The notes under the pieces: generated by a model
Databases searched by the model: none
Told to the model about the DNA's origin: nothing
What the model saw: the letters and a program-made list of their open reading frames with translations, nothing else
Part shown: one piece after another, positions 8,759 through 17,851 of the stretch
Position numbering within the stretch: position 1 is the stretch's first letter
Layout: every line of letters starts with the position of its first letter
Position numbers and translations under genes: made by a program
Assembly (NCBI RefSeq): GCF_000190475.1
Contig: NZ_AEWH01000063.1
Span: forward strand, 1 to 64,000
Source: Ornithinibacillus scapharcae TW25
GTDB taxonomy: Bacteria; Bacillota; Bacilli; Bacillales; Amphibacillaceae
Length of the DNA: 64,000 nt
Direction of reading: 5' to 3'

Positions 8759-8796
8759 AGTACTGAACAAGTAAAAGATATGTTCAGTACTTTTTT
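8759..8796. terminator. Bidirectional terminator between moaC and moaB
   Basis: The stem AGTACTGAAC / GTTCAGTACT with a 13-base loop is followed by T6 on the plus strand. It lies between the converging moaC and moaB ends and closes the long minus-strand molybdenum operon as well. Confidence 0.85.
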
Positions 8797-9307
8797 ACAC
8801 CCTATCTTTAGCAAGTTCACCAACCGCATGACCTAACTCTGGTAAAATCAATTTTTCCATTGCTAACTTAACCGCTTTAACCGAACCTGGTATGGAAAAG
8901 ACGATACAATTATTGATAACGCCTGCAATAGCTCGGGACATGATACTTGCTGACCCGATGTCCAATTGATAGCTTAGCATCCGAAACAATTCCCCAAATC
9001 CTGGTAGTTCCTTCGAAAATAATGGTTGAATAGCTTCGATTGTTACATCTCGATTCGAGATTCCTGTACCACCATTCATGATAATCGCTTCGATTTCTTT
9101 ATTCACTGTCATTTCCTTAACCTTCTGTTGAATGAATAGGGTCTCATCTTGAACAATTTCATATTGCATGACGTTATGTCCTGCAGTTTGGAGTAATTCT
9201 TTGATGAATGCCCCACTTTTATCCGTATCTATTGTTCTCGTATCACTTATTGTTATGACACCACACTTCACCATCTGTTTTGCATCTTGGCGGTGAGCTG
9301 ATAACAT
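8795..9307 (-). CDS. moaB: MoaB/MogA-type molybdopterin adenylyltransferase
   Basis: A 170-residue MoaB/MogA-fold protein. It adenylates molybdopterin before MoeA inserts molybdate. Visible motifs are CGVITISDTRTIDTDKSG at the N-terminus, IIMNGGTGISNRDVTIEAI (the nucleotide/pterin loop) and LPGFGELFRMLSYQ, with GVINNCIVFSIPGSVKAV near the end. It is called MoaB rather than MogA because Bacillaceae normally carry this form. The ATG has GGAGGCGAGAGT upstream. It is the last gene of the run that begins at the MFS carrier and follows mobA by 11 bp. Confidence 0.9.
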   Translation of the reverse strand: MLSAHRQDAKQMVKCGVITISDTRTIDTDKSGAFIKELLQTAGHNVMQYEIVQDETLFIQQKVKEMTVNKEIEAIIMNGGTGISNRDVTIEAIQPLFSKELPGFGELFRMLSYQLDIGSASIMSRAIAGVINNCIVFSIPGSVKAVKLAMEKLILPELGHAVGELAKDRV

Positions 9308-9318
9308 ACTCTCGCCTC

Positions 9319-9921
9319 CTAACTATCTGTTATATCCTTTACAGAATCTATTTGTAAGTCCTCTCGATAATTAATATTTTGAAAGGCTTTCTCGTTGTTC
9401 ATTTCTATGTAATCTACTTTACATTTGGACAATAATTGCTTTAAGGATAATTCCTTTCGGTTTAGTTGTGCGGCTATTTTATCCATAATGGACCTATGAA
9501 AAATTGAAACTAATGGTTGTATTCTACCATTTACAATTGGAATTATTGCCTCCGTGTTATAACTAATATGTTGGAGTAGTGTTTGATAAACAGACACTTC
9601 TATATAAGGTATATCAATTGGTGAAATAAGGTACCAATCAAAAGCTAGATAATCCATTCCTGAATATATCCCTGCCAACGGTCCATACCCTGAGATTGTA
9701 GGGTTGTCTGTAATAATTTCGATAGTTGGGGCATTGACTTGAAAACGTTCTATTAATTTATCATTCGTTACAATGACAATCGAATCAGTGACCGGCTTCA
9801 TCGCATTGATAATATATTCATAGAAAGGTATTCCATCTAACTTGGCAAATGCCTTCGGTGATCCAAATCTCCTGGACATGCCACCAGCTAGTATAATTCC
9901 GCCAATCCTATTATCCATCAT
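9319..9921 (-). CDS. mobA: Molybdenum cofactor guanylyltransferase MobA
   Basis: A 200-residue nucleotidyltransferase that attaches GMP to Mo-molybdopterin, giving the MGD cofactor needed by DMSO-reductase-family enzymes such as the FdhF-like protein in this unit. The GTP loop is GGIILAGGMSRRFGSPKAF (residues about 6-25). TDNPTISGYGPLAGIYSGM and WYLISPIDIPYI hold the metal-binding Asp. REIQPL-like and LKQLLSKC segments close the protein. The start ATG overlaps the mobB stop by 4 bases, implying coupled translation. Confidence 0.88.
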   Translation of the reverse strand: MMDNRIGGIILAGGMSRRFGSPKAFAKLDGIPFYEYIINAMKPVTDSIVIVTNDKLIERFQVNAPTIEIITDNPTISGYGPLAGIYSGMDYLAFDWYLISPIDIPYIEVSVYQTLLQHISYNTEAIIPIVNGRIQPLVSIFHRSIMDKIAAQLNRKELSLKQLLSKCKVDYIEMNNEKAFQNINYREDLQIDSVKDITDS

Positions 9922-10421
9922 ATTATCCCCTCTTGAAAACTATTATAGATCCATTCGATGGCTTTTTTCCTATCCTCATCATGAAAAATGGCACCACTAA
10001 AACTGTTAACATTTACCTCTTTTGGTTTCATTACTCCCTTAATATTTTCTAGCTGTACTAATAATGGTGACTCCTCTTCTTTTCTCAGTAACACTATTTT
10101 TGGAAAAGGGAGACGCTTAAACCCTTCTACTATTAAAATATCCGTCCCCAGCTTCTCATAAACTAGAAAAATATCATCTACCTTCCAATGGGTCGCATGA
10201 GATAATTGCAGCATACCATCACCAATAACGCCAGCTATAGCAGAACCCGCAGCACGATGCTGTTCACTATCCGAATCCTCGATACCAATTGGTAAGCCTC
10301 CATGTCCATGATTCTTCAGTGAACCAACCACTATCCCTCTAGCGGAAAGATATGTGATCAGTTCTTTCGTAAACGTTGTCTTCCCACTATTTTTGTAGCC
10401 AACGATTTGAAACACCTTCAT
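9918..10421 (-). CDS. mobB: Molybdopterin-guanine dinucleotide biosynthesis adapter MobB
   Basis: A 167-residue P-loop GTP-binding protein that aids MobA in nucleotide attachment. The Walker A motif is GYKNSGKTTFTKEL (residues about 8-21). A switch-like segment, GSLKNHGHGGLPI, and D-x-D-SEQHRAAGSAIAGV follow, then ILIVEGFKRLPFPKIVLL, characteristic of the family. It starts 2 bases after the moaD stop and overlaps mobA by 4 bases. It has no separate promoter evidence. Confidence 0.88.
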   Translation of the reverse strand: MKVFQIVGYKNSGKTTFTKELITYLSARGIVVGSLKNHGHGGLPIGIEDSDSEQHRAAGSAIAGVIGDGMLQLSHATHWKVDDIFLVYEKLGTDILIVEGFKRLPFPKIVLLRKEEESPLLVQLENIKGVMKPKEVNVNSFSGAIFHDEDRKKAIEWIYNSFQEGII

Positions 10422-10423
10422 CC

Positions 10424-10657
10424 TTATCCCCCACTAACAGGAGGGATAAACGCGACTATATCTCCATCTGATACAACATCCTCCGCTAGCGCATACTCCT
10501 CATTGATAGCTGTCATAACATTTTCTAGTTGAGATAGCTGAAATGATCTCATTAGCTTCTCCTTTAACTCACCTACGGTAATATTAGATGCTTCAAATTC
10601 TATACGTTCCTTTCCGATAACCTCTTGAAGTTGAGCAAAAAATAACACGGTAATCAA
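10424..10657 (-). CDS. moaD: Molybdopterin synthase sulfur carrier subunit MoaD
   Basis: A 77-residue ubiquitin-fold sulfur carrier. Its C-terminal VSGG tail is adenylated by MoeB and then thiocarboxylated, and it donates sulfur within the MoaD-MoaE complex. The beta-grasp pattern (VLFFAQLQEVIGKERIEF, VGELKEKL, DGDIVAFIPPVSGG) is clear. The start is TTG, 2 bases after the moaE stop, with GGAGGAATAGGA upstream inside the end of moaE. Confidence 0.92.
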   Translation of the reverse strand: MITVLFFAQLQEVIGKERIEFEASNITVGELKEKLMRSFQLSQLENVMTAINEEYALAEDVVSDGDIVAFIPPVSGG

Positions 10658-10659
10658 TC

Positions 10660-11133
10660 CTATTCCTCCTTTCCAACAGATAACGGTTGTCCACTTGGGT
10701 AGGATACTTTTCCAAGTTGGTCACCTATCCATGTTTCTCCACTCTCCCAGTGTTCTTTCTTCCATATAGGCACAATTTGCTTAATTCGTTCAATCGCATA
10801 TTCATTCGCTTCATATGCAGCTTTTCGATGTGGAGAGGACACAGCAATAACAACAGCTATTTCAGCTATATCTAATCGACCTATCCTATGTGTGATGGCA
10901 ACTTCTGTATTCTCCCATTTCATTTTAATTTCTTCTCCTATCTGGGTTAACATTTTGACAGCCATCGGTTTATACGCTTGATATTCTAAATAAATTGTTC
11001 GCTTTTGATTGGTCCATTCTCGAACAGTTCCTATGAAGGTCGTAATCGCTCCTGCTTCTCTACGGGTTACCTTCTCCACAACTCTTTCAACTTGAATCGG
11101 GTTCTCAACTATCTCATACATCTTCTTACTCAT
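10660..11133 (-). CDS. moaE: Molybdopterin synthase catalytic subunit MoaE
   Basis: A 157-residue large subunit of molybdopterin synthase, which inserts two sulfurs into cyclic pyranopterin monophosphate using MoaD thiocarboxylate. Motifs are GAITTFIGTVREWT, VAITHRIGRLDIAEIAVVIAV, SSPHRKAAYEANEYAIE and IVPIWKKEHWESGETWIG, the last holding the catalytic lysines. I start at the ATG at 11133, because AAGGAGGGAAAGG precedes it. An ATG 30 bases upstream would place this ribosome site inside the protein. It overlaps the end of moeA by 8 bases. Confidence 0.9.
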   Translation of the reverse strand: MSKKMYEIVENPIQVERVVEKVTRREAGAITTFIGTVREWTNQKRTIYLEYQAYKPMAVKMLTQIGEEIKMKWENTEVAITHRIGRLDIAEIAVVIAVSSPHRKAAYEANEYAIERIKQIVPIWKKEHWESGETWIGDQLGKVSYPSGQPLSVGKEE

Positions 11134-12439
11134 GTATCCTTTCCCTCCTTGTATGTATCCCACCTAGCACAAAGCCTTCAAAGGTTGTACCTTCTTGGTC
11201 TTCTAGAAGAATAACGGAAACCTCCATCCCAGCTTGATAACCCCTACTTCCACCAGGAAGCTGTATCAATACATTAGCATGTCCAAGTGAGGATACTACA
11301 TTGGATTTATCTAAGCCAACTGGATTAGCAATTAAACAACCATCTCGGAAATCTAAATGACCTCGAACAAAACGGTCAAAAGGGTTGGGTTTTTTGAAAT
11401 CCGCACCTAAAAATGCCTTTTCTTTTTTGAGAAAAGAATGATTAGCCTGTAGATATTCGCGGATAATTGGTCTTGTAAAAAGTTCAAATCCTACATAGCA
11501 TGCGGATGGATTTCCCGATAAGCCGAATAATAATTTCCCATTTAATTCAGCCACTGTCGTTACACTTCCTGGTCTCATCGCTATTTTATTAAATAGAACA
11601 TTTGCATTTAATTTTTTATAAATTTCAGGTAGATAATCATAATCTCCAACCGAAACACCACCAGTTGTAATCAGTATATCAACATCTTCCAAAGCCTTCG
11701 AAATTTGGCTAAAACACGTATTAAAATCATCACTAAATTGCCCAAAATACATAGGTGTTCCACCTGCCCGTTGTATTTGCGCATATACCATATAGGCATT
11801 ACTATTACGGATTTTACCAGGTTCAAGTGGCTGATCTACATCCAGTAATTCACTACCAGTTGCAATAATACCTACCCTTGGTTTTATACTGACCGGAACC
11901 TCCTTATAGCCAAATGTAGCCAGCAATGCAACGATTCCTGGGTTAATGTATGTACCTCTAGTTGCTAAAACAGTACCTTTTTTAGTATCTTCTCCGGTAA
12001 ACGATATGTTTTCGCCGACTTTAGTAGCTCGCTTTAAACGAAAATACGGTTTTCCGTCTTGTAAAAATTCATCTACTAATTCAAGCATAACAACCGCATC
12101 ACAATCAGCCGGCACCTGTGCTCCAGTCATAATTCTCACAGCCTGTTGTTCATTGACTTGGCCATTAAAAACACTTCCAGCACCAATCTCTCCTATCACT
12201 TCAAAGGTTACTGGATTATTTCTAGATGCACCTTCTGTATCTACTGAACGGACAGCAAATCCATCATAGGGAGAACGGTTAAAAAAAGGTACATCGTGAT
12301 CTGCAAGTAAGTCGTGACCAAGAAAATGCCCATAAGAATCTTCTATCGGGACTACGCGCACACCACCGATTTTCTTATAAGCCATCACGCGTTCTATCGC
12401 TTCAGTTACCTTAATAGGCTTTCTTCTCTCTACTACCAT
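11126..12439 (-). CDS. moeA: Molybdopterin molybdenumtransferase MoeA
   Basis: A 437-residue enzyme that ligates molybdate to adenylated molybdopterin. The MoeA/gephyrin layout is present: N-terminal region with PFFNRSPYDGFAVRS, VNEQQAVRIMTGAQVPADCDAVV and the MogA-like domain with IIATGSELLD, IRNSNAYM, DILITTGGVSVGDYDYL and MRPGSVTTVAELNGKLLFGLSGNPSACYVGFE. A C-terminal beta domain ends in IQLPGGSRGYQAG. AGGAGGTACGATA precedes the ATG. It sits between moeB (11 bp upstream) and the overlapping moaE. Confidence 0.93.
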   Translation of the reverse strand: MVVERRKPIKVTEAIERVMAYKKIGGVRVVPIEDSYGHFLGHDLLADHDVPFFNRSPYDGFAVRSVDTEGASRNNPVTFEVIGEIGAGSVFNGQVNEQQAVRIMTGAQVPADCDAVVMLELVDEFLQDGKPYFRLKRATKVGENISFTGEDTKKGTVLATRGTYINPGIVALLATFGYKEVPVSIKPRVGIIATGSELLDVDQPLEPGKIRNSNAYMVYAQIQRAGGTPMYFGQFSDDFNTCFSQISKALEDVDILITTGGVSVGDYDYLPEIYKKLNANVLFNKIAMRPGSVTTVAELNGKLLFGLSGNPSACYVGFELFTRPIIREYLQANHSFLKKEKAFLGADFKKPNPFDRFVRGHLDFRDGCLIANPVGLDKSNVVSSLGHANVLIQLPGGSRGYQAGMEVSVILLEDQEGTTFEGFVLGGIHTRRERIHE

Positions 12440-12450
12440 TATCGTACCTC

Positions 12451-13461
12451 CTATCCAACCAACTGATAGTATATATTTCTAGCTAGTTCTAGTGAATCTG
12501 TTCCGTGGACAAGAACTCTCCCATCCTTAAAAATAACAATGCGATATGTAGCGTATTCAAGTGAAAGCAAGAAAGGATTTTTATTTACTTTTCCAATCCG
12601 ACTTAAACGTTGTTCCAACTCGTCCAACTGAACCTTACGTTTCGCCCTTATTTGTACGGTATTTCTCCCACATAGAACTTCCATTTTCGTTTGAGTTTCA
12701 TATTGTAAATATGGGTAACTAGGATTCACACCACAAGTTGGGCATCGTTCTTTTTTAGAACGTGTCATATCAACGGTATGATAAAGATTGTTCCACAAAT
12801 CAAATGTTACAAGCTTGGACCTTAATGCAGTAAAATCCTCCACTAATATCTTGATGGCCTCTGACTGCTGATGCGCGACAACCATTTGTACAGCAGGAGC
12901 GATAATACCAACTGAGTCACAGGTTGCTCCGGAAACTGGTGTAGCATCCAAAATACATTGCAAACAAGGAGTTTTACCAGGTAAAACTGTAAAACTCATC
13001 CCCGTACTCCCTACACAGGACCCGAATATCCATGGTACATTCTCTTGATGGACTAAATCATTCATCATGTAGCGAATATCAAAGTTATCTGTTGCATCAA
13101 TAACGAGGTCGACATCTCGTAATATTGGCAGCAAATTTGTATAGTTTCCATCCATCACAAATACTTGTATGTCAACATTAGAATTTATTTGTGACAAATG
13201 CTCCTTAGCAGCTATTGCCTTCGGTAGTTGCTGAAAACAATCCTGTTCGGTGAATAGCTGTTGCCTATGCAAGTTACTTGGTTCAACATAATCACGATCC
13301 ACAATCGTTAGTTTTCCAACTCCAGCACGTACAAGACTTTCGGCATTAGCAGTTCCTAACGCACCACAACCTATGATAAGAACGTGTTTTTGTTGGATTT
13401 TTTCCTGCCCCTTTTTTCCTACTTGTCTAAATAATTCTTGTCGTGAATAACGATTATCCAT
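12451..13461 (-). CDS. moeB: MoaD-adenylating enzyme MoeB (ThiF family)
   Basis: A 336-residue E1-like adenylyltransferase. Context within the moa/moe run favours MoeB, activating the MoaD C-terminus, over ThiF; sequence alone cannot separate them. The nucleotide loop is VLIIGCGALGTANAESLVRAG (shortened here) followed by DRDYVEPSNLHRQQLF. Zinc is probably held by CLQC and CPTC (about residues 173-176 and 243-246). The catalytic Cys region is TPVSGATCDSVGI. The C-terminal 80 residues lie beyond the core and lack the rhodanese domain of some relatives. Confidence 0.85.
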   Translation of the reverse strand: MDNRYSRQELFRQVGKKGQEKIQQKHVLIIGCGALGTANAESLVRAGVGKLTIVDRDYVEPSNLHRQQLFTEQDCFQQLPKAIAAKEHLSQINSNVDIQVFVMDGNYTNLLPILRDVDLVIDATDNFDIRYMMNDLVHQENVPWIFGSCVGSTGMSFTVLPGKTPCLQCILDATPVSGATCDSVGIIAPAVQMVVAHQQSEAIKILVEDFTALRSKLVTFDLWNNLYHTVDMTRSKKERCPTCGVNPSYPYLQYETQTKMEVLCGRNTVQIRAKRKVQLDELEQRLSRIGKVNKNPFLLSLEYATYRIVIFKDGRVLVHGTDSLELARNIYYQLVG

Positions 13462-13490
13462 TTTCTTTCCTCACTAATCATTCTTATAAT

Positions 13491-14504
13491 TTACCCGCCA
13501 ATATATGACATTTCGATTCTGTCTTTATTTCGTACTGTTTCTTCCGTCCGTTCATCCGAGTAGCGATCCGTTCTTTTGTTCCAAATTGAAATAATTGCTC
13601 TCTCTATCTCCTCATCCGATATATCGGAACGGAGTAATTCCCTAAAATCAAATCCCTTTGTGGCAAATAAACAAGTATACATCATACCATCTGCCGCAAT
13701 TCTCGCCCTAGTACATGTAGAACAGAATGATTCAGTAACAGACGTAATAAAGCCTACTTCCGTGCTTGTTCCAGCATAACGGTAACGTTTCGCTACTTCA
13801 CCTATGTAAGCTGATTCGACAGGTTTTAATTCGAAATGTTGAGATAATTGATGGTAGATTTCCTTCTTAGAAACAACCTTACTAAAGTCCCAGCCGTTTG
13901 TCTTTCCAACATCCATAAATTCTATATACCGAAGCGTTATTCCTCTATTCTTGAAATACCGAGCCATTGGAACAATTTCTTGCTCATTCATTCCTTTTTT
14001 TACCACCATATTTACTTTCACTTCAAGTCCTACTTCAACTGCCTTGTCTATCCCTTGTAAAACGCGTTCCGTGCTAATACCACTCTCGTTAATCGATTGA
14101 AATAAATTATTATCTAAAGCGTCTAGACTTACATTTATTCTCTTTAAGCCTGCCGCTTTTAAACTTTCAGCCATCTTCTCAAGTAATGTTGCATTAGTCG
14201 TTAATCCAATATCCCCTAATCCTTCTATCGCTGAAAGCTTTTGAATTAAACCTGGTAAATCTCTCCGTAATAAAGGCTCTCCACCTGTTAAACGAATCTT
14301 TTTCACCCCTAGATTCACAAAGGCTCTGGCGATTCTTTCAATCTCTTCAAATGAGAGCAAATGGCTCTTCGGCAAAAATGGATAATCCTTACCAAAGATC
14401 TCCTTAGGCATACAATATGTACAGCGGAAATTGCAACGATCTGTTACGGAGATTCTTAAATCCTGTAAGGGCCGACCAAATTTATCAGTAATATTCATGC
14501 TCAT
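13491..14504 (-). CDS. moaA: GTP 3',8-cyclase MoaA
   Basis: A 337-residue radical-SAM enzyme for the first committed step, GTP to 3',8-cyclo-7,8-dihydro-GTP. The SAM [4Fe-4S] cluster is held by CNFRCTYC (residues about 24-31). [14 protein letters not shown] is the SAM-binding GGE motif. The second, substrate-binding cluster comes from [18 protein letters not shown]. The protein ends in the usual Gly-Gly, required in MoaA for catalysis. GGAGGAGGCC precedes the ATG. Confidence 0.93.
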   Translation of the reverse strand: MSMNITDKFGRPLQDLRISVTDRCNFRCTYCMPKEIFGKDYPFLPKSHLLSFEEIERIARAFVNLGVKKIRLTGGEPLLRRDLPGLIQKLSAIEGLGDIGLTTNATLLEKMAESLKAAGLKRINVSLDALDNNLFQSINESGISTERVLQGIDKAVEVGLEVKVNMVVKKGMNEQEIVPMARYFKNRGITLRYIEFMDVGKTNGWDFSKVVSKKEIYHQLSQHFELKPVESAYIGEVAKRYRYAGTSTEVGFITSVTESFCSTCTRARIAADGMMYTCLFATKGFDFRELLRSDISDEEIERAIISIWNKRTDRYSDERTEETVRNKDRIEMSYIGG

Positions 14505-14548
14505 ATGTAGGCCTCCTCCTATATGTCTTAACTATTAATCTATGGATA

Positions 14549-14580
14549 GGAGCTATATTCTATTACAAAAATACAGCTCC
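14549..14580 (-). other. Hairpin between fdhD and moaA
   Basis: An 11-bp near-perfect stem (GGAGCTATATT / AATACAGCTCC, one mismatch) with a 10-base loop lies just after the fdhD stop. There is no T tract in the minus direction, so it is more likely an mRNA processing or stabilising structure than a full terminator. The moa genes may therefore be read through from fdhD. Confidence 0.5.
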
Positions 14581-14592
14581 ATTGCCTAACCA

Positions 14593-15405
14593 TTATTTTT
14601 GGCAAGTATCCATATTCACTTCTTGAATTCTGTAAGGATGTGTATAGACATTCATTTTATTTCCTCTTGCAAAACCAATTACAGTAATCCCTAGATCTGT
14701 TGCAAGATTTAATGCTAAGTCGGTAGGTGCTGACTTAGATAAAATTAATCCGACACCAATTTTGGATACTTTCAGTAATACTTCAGAAGAAATCCTTCCA
14801 CTAAAAACTATCAGCTTATCAGCGAGTGCAATCTTCCGTTGGAGTACTGTTCCATAAACTTTATCTAGTGCATTATGTCTGCCGATATCGGTGCGAACTT
14901 CAAGTAAACCATCAGGAGTTGCTAGCCCTGCGTTATGCACACCGCCTGTTCTTCTAAATTGCTCAGAACGCAACTGTAATTCTTTCATTAAATTATAGCA
15001 TTGTTCTACGGAAATAGTTAACCGGCTAGTAATCGTCTTAGCAGTTTTCACATCGCTTTTAAAATAAAATTGTCTACTCTTCCCACAACATGACCCGATG
15101 AAGCGCTTGGAATGATCCTGCTCGGAGAAATTAATCTCTCGATTCAATTCTATATAAGCAAAACCAAGATTCACATCCAATACCATATTTTTTATTTCAT
15201 TATAGAAGCGAATGATTCCCTCTGAGGCAAGAAATCCAATAATCAATTCTTCTAGATTAGTAGGTGAACAGACTAACGTTGCAAATTCCTCACCATTTAA
15301 TAGAATGGTAAGAGGAAATTCTTCTACAACTTCTTCCTCCATCGTCAATCGTTCATTCCCATGAAAGCGAACGATTTCCCATCCATCCTGTGTTATATCA
15401 CTCAT
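14593..15405 (-). CDS. fdhD: Formate dehydrogenase sulfurtransferase FdhD
   Basis: A protein of about 270 residues that passes sulfur from cysteine desulfurase to the molybdenum cofactor of formate dehydrogenase. The sulfur-carrying loop is RFIGSCCGKSRQF, with the adjacent cysteines typical of Bacillus FdhD. EEFPLTILLNGEEFATLVCSP is typical of the N-terminus. GGVHNAGLATPDGLLEVRTDIGRHNALDK and the C-terminal FSGRISSEVLLKVSKIGV are strong family blocks. I start at 15405, where AAAGGTGG lies 7 bases upstream. The longer frame (to 15432) overlaps the oxidoreductase end. Confidence 0.9.
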   Translation of the reverse strand: MSDITQDGWEIVRFHGNERLTMEEEVVEEFPLTILLNGEEFATLVCSPTNLEELIIGFLASEGIIRFYNEIKNMVLDVNLGFAYIELNREINFSEQDHSKRFIGSCCGKSRQFYFKSDVKTAKTITSRLTISVEQCYNLMKELQLRSEQFRRTGGVHNAGLATPDGLLEVRTDIGRHNALDKVYGTVLQRKIALADKLIVFSGRISSEVLLKVSKIGVGLILSKSAPTDLALNLATDLGITVIGFARGNKMNVYTHPYRIQEVNMDTCQK

Positions 15406-15418
15406 TTTCATCCACCTT

Positions 15419-17770
15419 TTAATGTGGTTCAAGTTCTAATTCTTCTACACGTTTCTCCACATATTTCGTATCTTTTTGCGCATAATAGGTTTCGGCTTTT
15501 TCTACAATTACTGCCGTATTGTACTCTGGAATGCCAGCAAATTCTTCATATACCCCTTTCGGAATGAGCGAATTTCCTTCTGGCCAATGGACTTGAATAT
15601 TTCCAGATTTAACCGGTTCAAATTTTGCCCGCCCTGTAAATGAGCCATATTGATTAAAGACAACAATAGCATCGCCTTCTTTTATACCAAGCTCATCACC
15701 ATCATCTCGATTGATTAGTACATCATAACGATCTGCTGCATTAAAAGGGTCCTTATCATTGTATATCATAGAGTTAAATTGTTTACCACGTCTAGTCGTC
15801 ACATAGAAATGTCCTTCTGGCTTACGTAACTCAGGGAGCTCTACTGTGATGAGATTACCCTTTCCATCAGGTGTAGGACATACCCCATCTTCACATAGCC
15901 ATGCACCACCCCATTGAAATAAATCTCCTTTTTGCTTTAGATACTGTATACCATCATAATTAGGAGCTGCTTTAGCAATCTCTTCTCTTATTTCGAATGC
16001 ATCCTTGAATTCTATTATATGTTTATTCTCAGGCTTCACTCTTTTCGCCAGATCAATATAAATCTCCCATTCGGATCTAGCTTCCTCAATTCTCGGGCCT
16101 TTAATTTCTGGCGAAAAATAAACCATTCTCTCCGTTGAAGTAGATGTGCCACCACCTGGTTGCTCATATCTAGTCATTGCTGGTAATATAATCACAGCCT
16201 CTTTCGCGTCTAATAGTGTGGAAGTGTTTAAGATAATATCCTGATGAACGCGTATATCAATATTTTCTAAACTATCTTTGACAAAATCCGGATCTGGCAT
16301 TGTTTCTAGGAAATTCCCTCCAGACATATAATAGAGTTTCAGTTTTCGCTCATGTTCTTCTGGTAGCAGTGCATTTTCCAATGAAACTCCAACAATATCT
16401 CCTTGCCAATCTGGAATATCAAATCCCCATATAGCTTCAATCCGTGCTCGATTTTTCTCGTCTAAACCACCGCCAGGTAAAGAAAATGGATCTGCCCCCA
16501 TTTCAGATGACCCTTGAACACCGGAATGTCCCCGAATTGGCATTAATCCACAGTGCTCTCTTCCAAGGAAACCTCGTAATAATGCTAAATTGGCTACTTG
16601 TGATATATTATCAGTTCCAAAACGATGCTGTGTTAGTCCCATTGACCATACAAATACAGCGGACTTAGACTTCGCTAATAGTATGGCTAACTCTCGCATC
16701 CGTTCTTTCGTAATGCCAGATGATTTTTCTAACTGTTCCCATGTAAATGACAGTACCTTATTACGTAATTCATCCATACCATTAACATGGTTACTTATAA
16801 ATTCATGGTCTAAGGCAGAACCATATTCTTGTTTCTCCATTTCAAACCAATGTTTCATAATTCCATGCATAAAAGCAATATCTCCACCGATATTAACCTG
16901 GTAGAAATCATCGGCGATTTTCGTACCGAATAAAGCTGACTCTGCAATGGATGGAACCCAATAATTCTCCATTGCCGGTTCATAGTACGGATTAATGATG
17001 ATAATTTTGGTTCCTTTACGCTTTGCAGCATACATATACTTTGTGGAAACTGGCTGATTATTTGCTGCCACAGAACCCCAAAATACTAATACATCCGTCC
17101 CAATCCAATCTTTATAATTACAGGTGGAAGCACCTACACCTATTGAACGGCTTAGCGCCGTTTTCGATGGCGAATGACATATTCTTGATGCATTATCTAC
17201 GTTGTTCACCCCAAGAAAACGAGACACCTTTGCTAAAGTATAGTACGACTCATTCGTAATCCCTCTTGAAGTCGTATAAAAAGCCGCTTGCTTTGGATTA
17301 ATCTGCTTCATTTTTTCTGCAATTTGGCTCATTGCCTCGTCCCAGGTAATCCGAATAAAATTCTTGTCTCCCGGTTTTCTCATTAATGGGTATGGAATCC
17401 TCCCTAATTTTCTGAGCTCAGTACTGGACATTTTCCTAAGCTCCTCTATGTCTGCGTGTAGAACGCTCTCCTTAATTGGACCCATTGTATTTAAACGTAA
17501 AACATTAAGTCTTGTCGTACAAACATGTGGACCTTGTAATGTTTGATCTCTAAGACCTGAGACCCCCAATGCACAACCATCACAAACGCCCTGAGTTAGA
17601 ATTCTAGTTGCATATGGTAAATTATCTTTATTTTCCCATACAACCTTCATCGTATCTCTAATATGATGCGGTTTAACTTTACCTAGACCAAATGGCACCT
17701 TACTAACCCATAACTTTGGATCTGGTTTTTTGGTGAGCTTTATTGGGCCAGTATGTTTTGTGTTCCCCAC
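15419..17770 (-). CDS. FdhF/YdeP-type molybdopterin oxidoreductase
   Basis: A 783-residue protein of the DMSO-reductase superfamily, FdhF/YdeP branch. An N-terminal [4Fe-4S] site is suggested by GVCDGCALGVSGLRD and the later HVCTT. The molybdenum ligand is a cysteine in RICHSPSKTALSRS, at the place of Cys/Sec-140 of E. coli FdhH. Pterin-binding stretches include DVLVFWGSVAANNQP, SMGLTQHRFGTDNISQVANLALLRGFLGR and the C-terminal RGKQFNSMIYNDKDPF. The start is GTG with GAAGGAGGAGAG. No iron-sulfur or cytochrome partner is encoded nearby, so the electron acceptor is unknown. Formate is inferred from fdhD and the carrier; YdeP relatives may have other substrates. Confidence 0.85.
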   Translation of the reverse strand: MGNTKHTGPIKLTKKPDPKLWVSKVPFGLGKVKPHHIRDTMKVVWENKDNLPYATRILTQGVCDGCALGVSGLRDQTLQGPHVCTTRLNVLRLNTMGPIKESVLHADIEELRKMSSTELRKLGRIPYPLMRKPGDKNFIRITWDEAMSQIAEKMKQINPKQAAFYTTSRGITNESYYTLAKVSRFLGVNNVDNASRICHSPSKTALSRSIGVGASTCNYKDWIGTDVLVFWGSVAANNQPVSTKYMYAAKRKGTKIIIINPYYEPAMENYWVPSIAESALFGTKIADDFYQVNIGGDIAFMHGIMKHWFEMEKQEYGSALDHEFISNHVNGMDELRNKVLSFTWEQLEKSSGITKERMRELAILLAKSKSAVFVWSMGLTQHRFGTDNISQVANLALLRGFLGREHCGLMPIRGHSGVQGSSEMGADPFSLPGGGLDEKNRARIEAIWGFDIPDWQGDIVGVSLENALLPEEHERKLKLYYMSGGNFLETMPDPDFVKDSLENIDIRVHQDIILNTSTLLDAKEAVIILPAMTRYEQPGGGTSTSTERMVYFSPEIKGPRIEEARSEWEIYIDLAKRVKPENKHIIEFKDAFEIREEIAKAAPNYDGIQYLKQKGDLFQWGGAWLCEDGVCPTPDGKGNLITVELPELRKPEGHFYVTTRRGKQFNSMIYNDKDPFNAADRYDVLINRDDGDELGIKEGDAIVVFNQYGSFTGRAKFEPVKSGNIQVHWPEGNSLIPKGVYEEFAGIPEYNTAVIVEKAETYYAQKDTKYVEKRVEELELEPH

Positions 17771-17851
17771 AAACTCTCCTCCTTCAATAGTTCTTCTATA
17801 TACTTATAGGGTCGGACTAACCTGATGGTAGTCGACCCTTTATCAATAAAA

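Noticed and set aside
14549-14580. Moco riboswitch
   Set aside because: The element is a simple hairpin between two genes and lacks the multi-helix structure of the Moco RNA motif.
15419-17770. Selenocysteine in the FdhF-like enzyme
   Set aside because: The metal-ligand position is encoded as a Cys codon (RICHSPS), with no in-frame TGA and no SECIS-like need.
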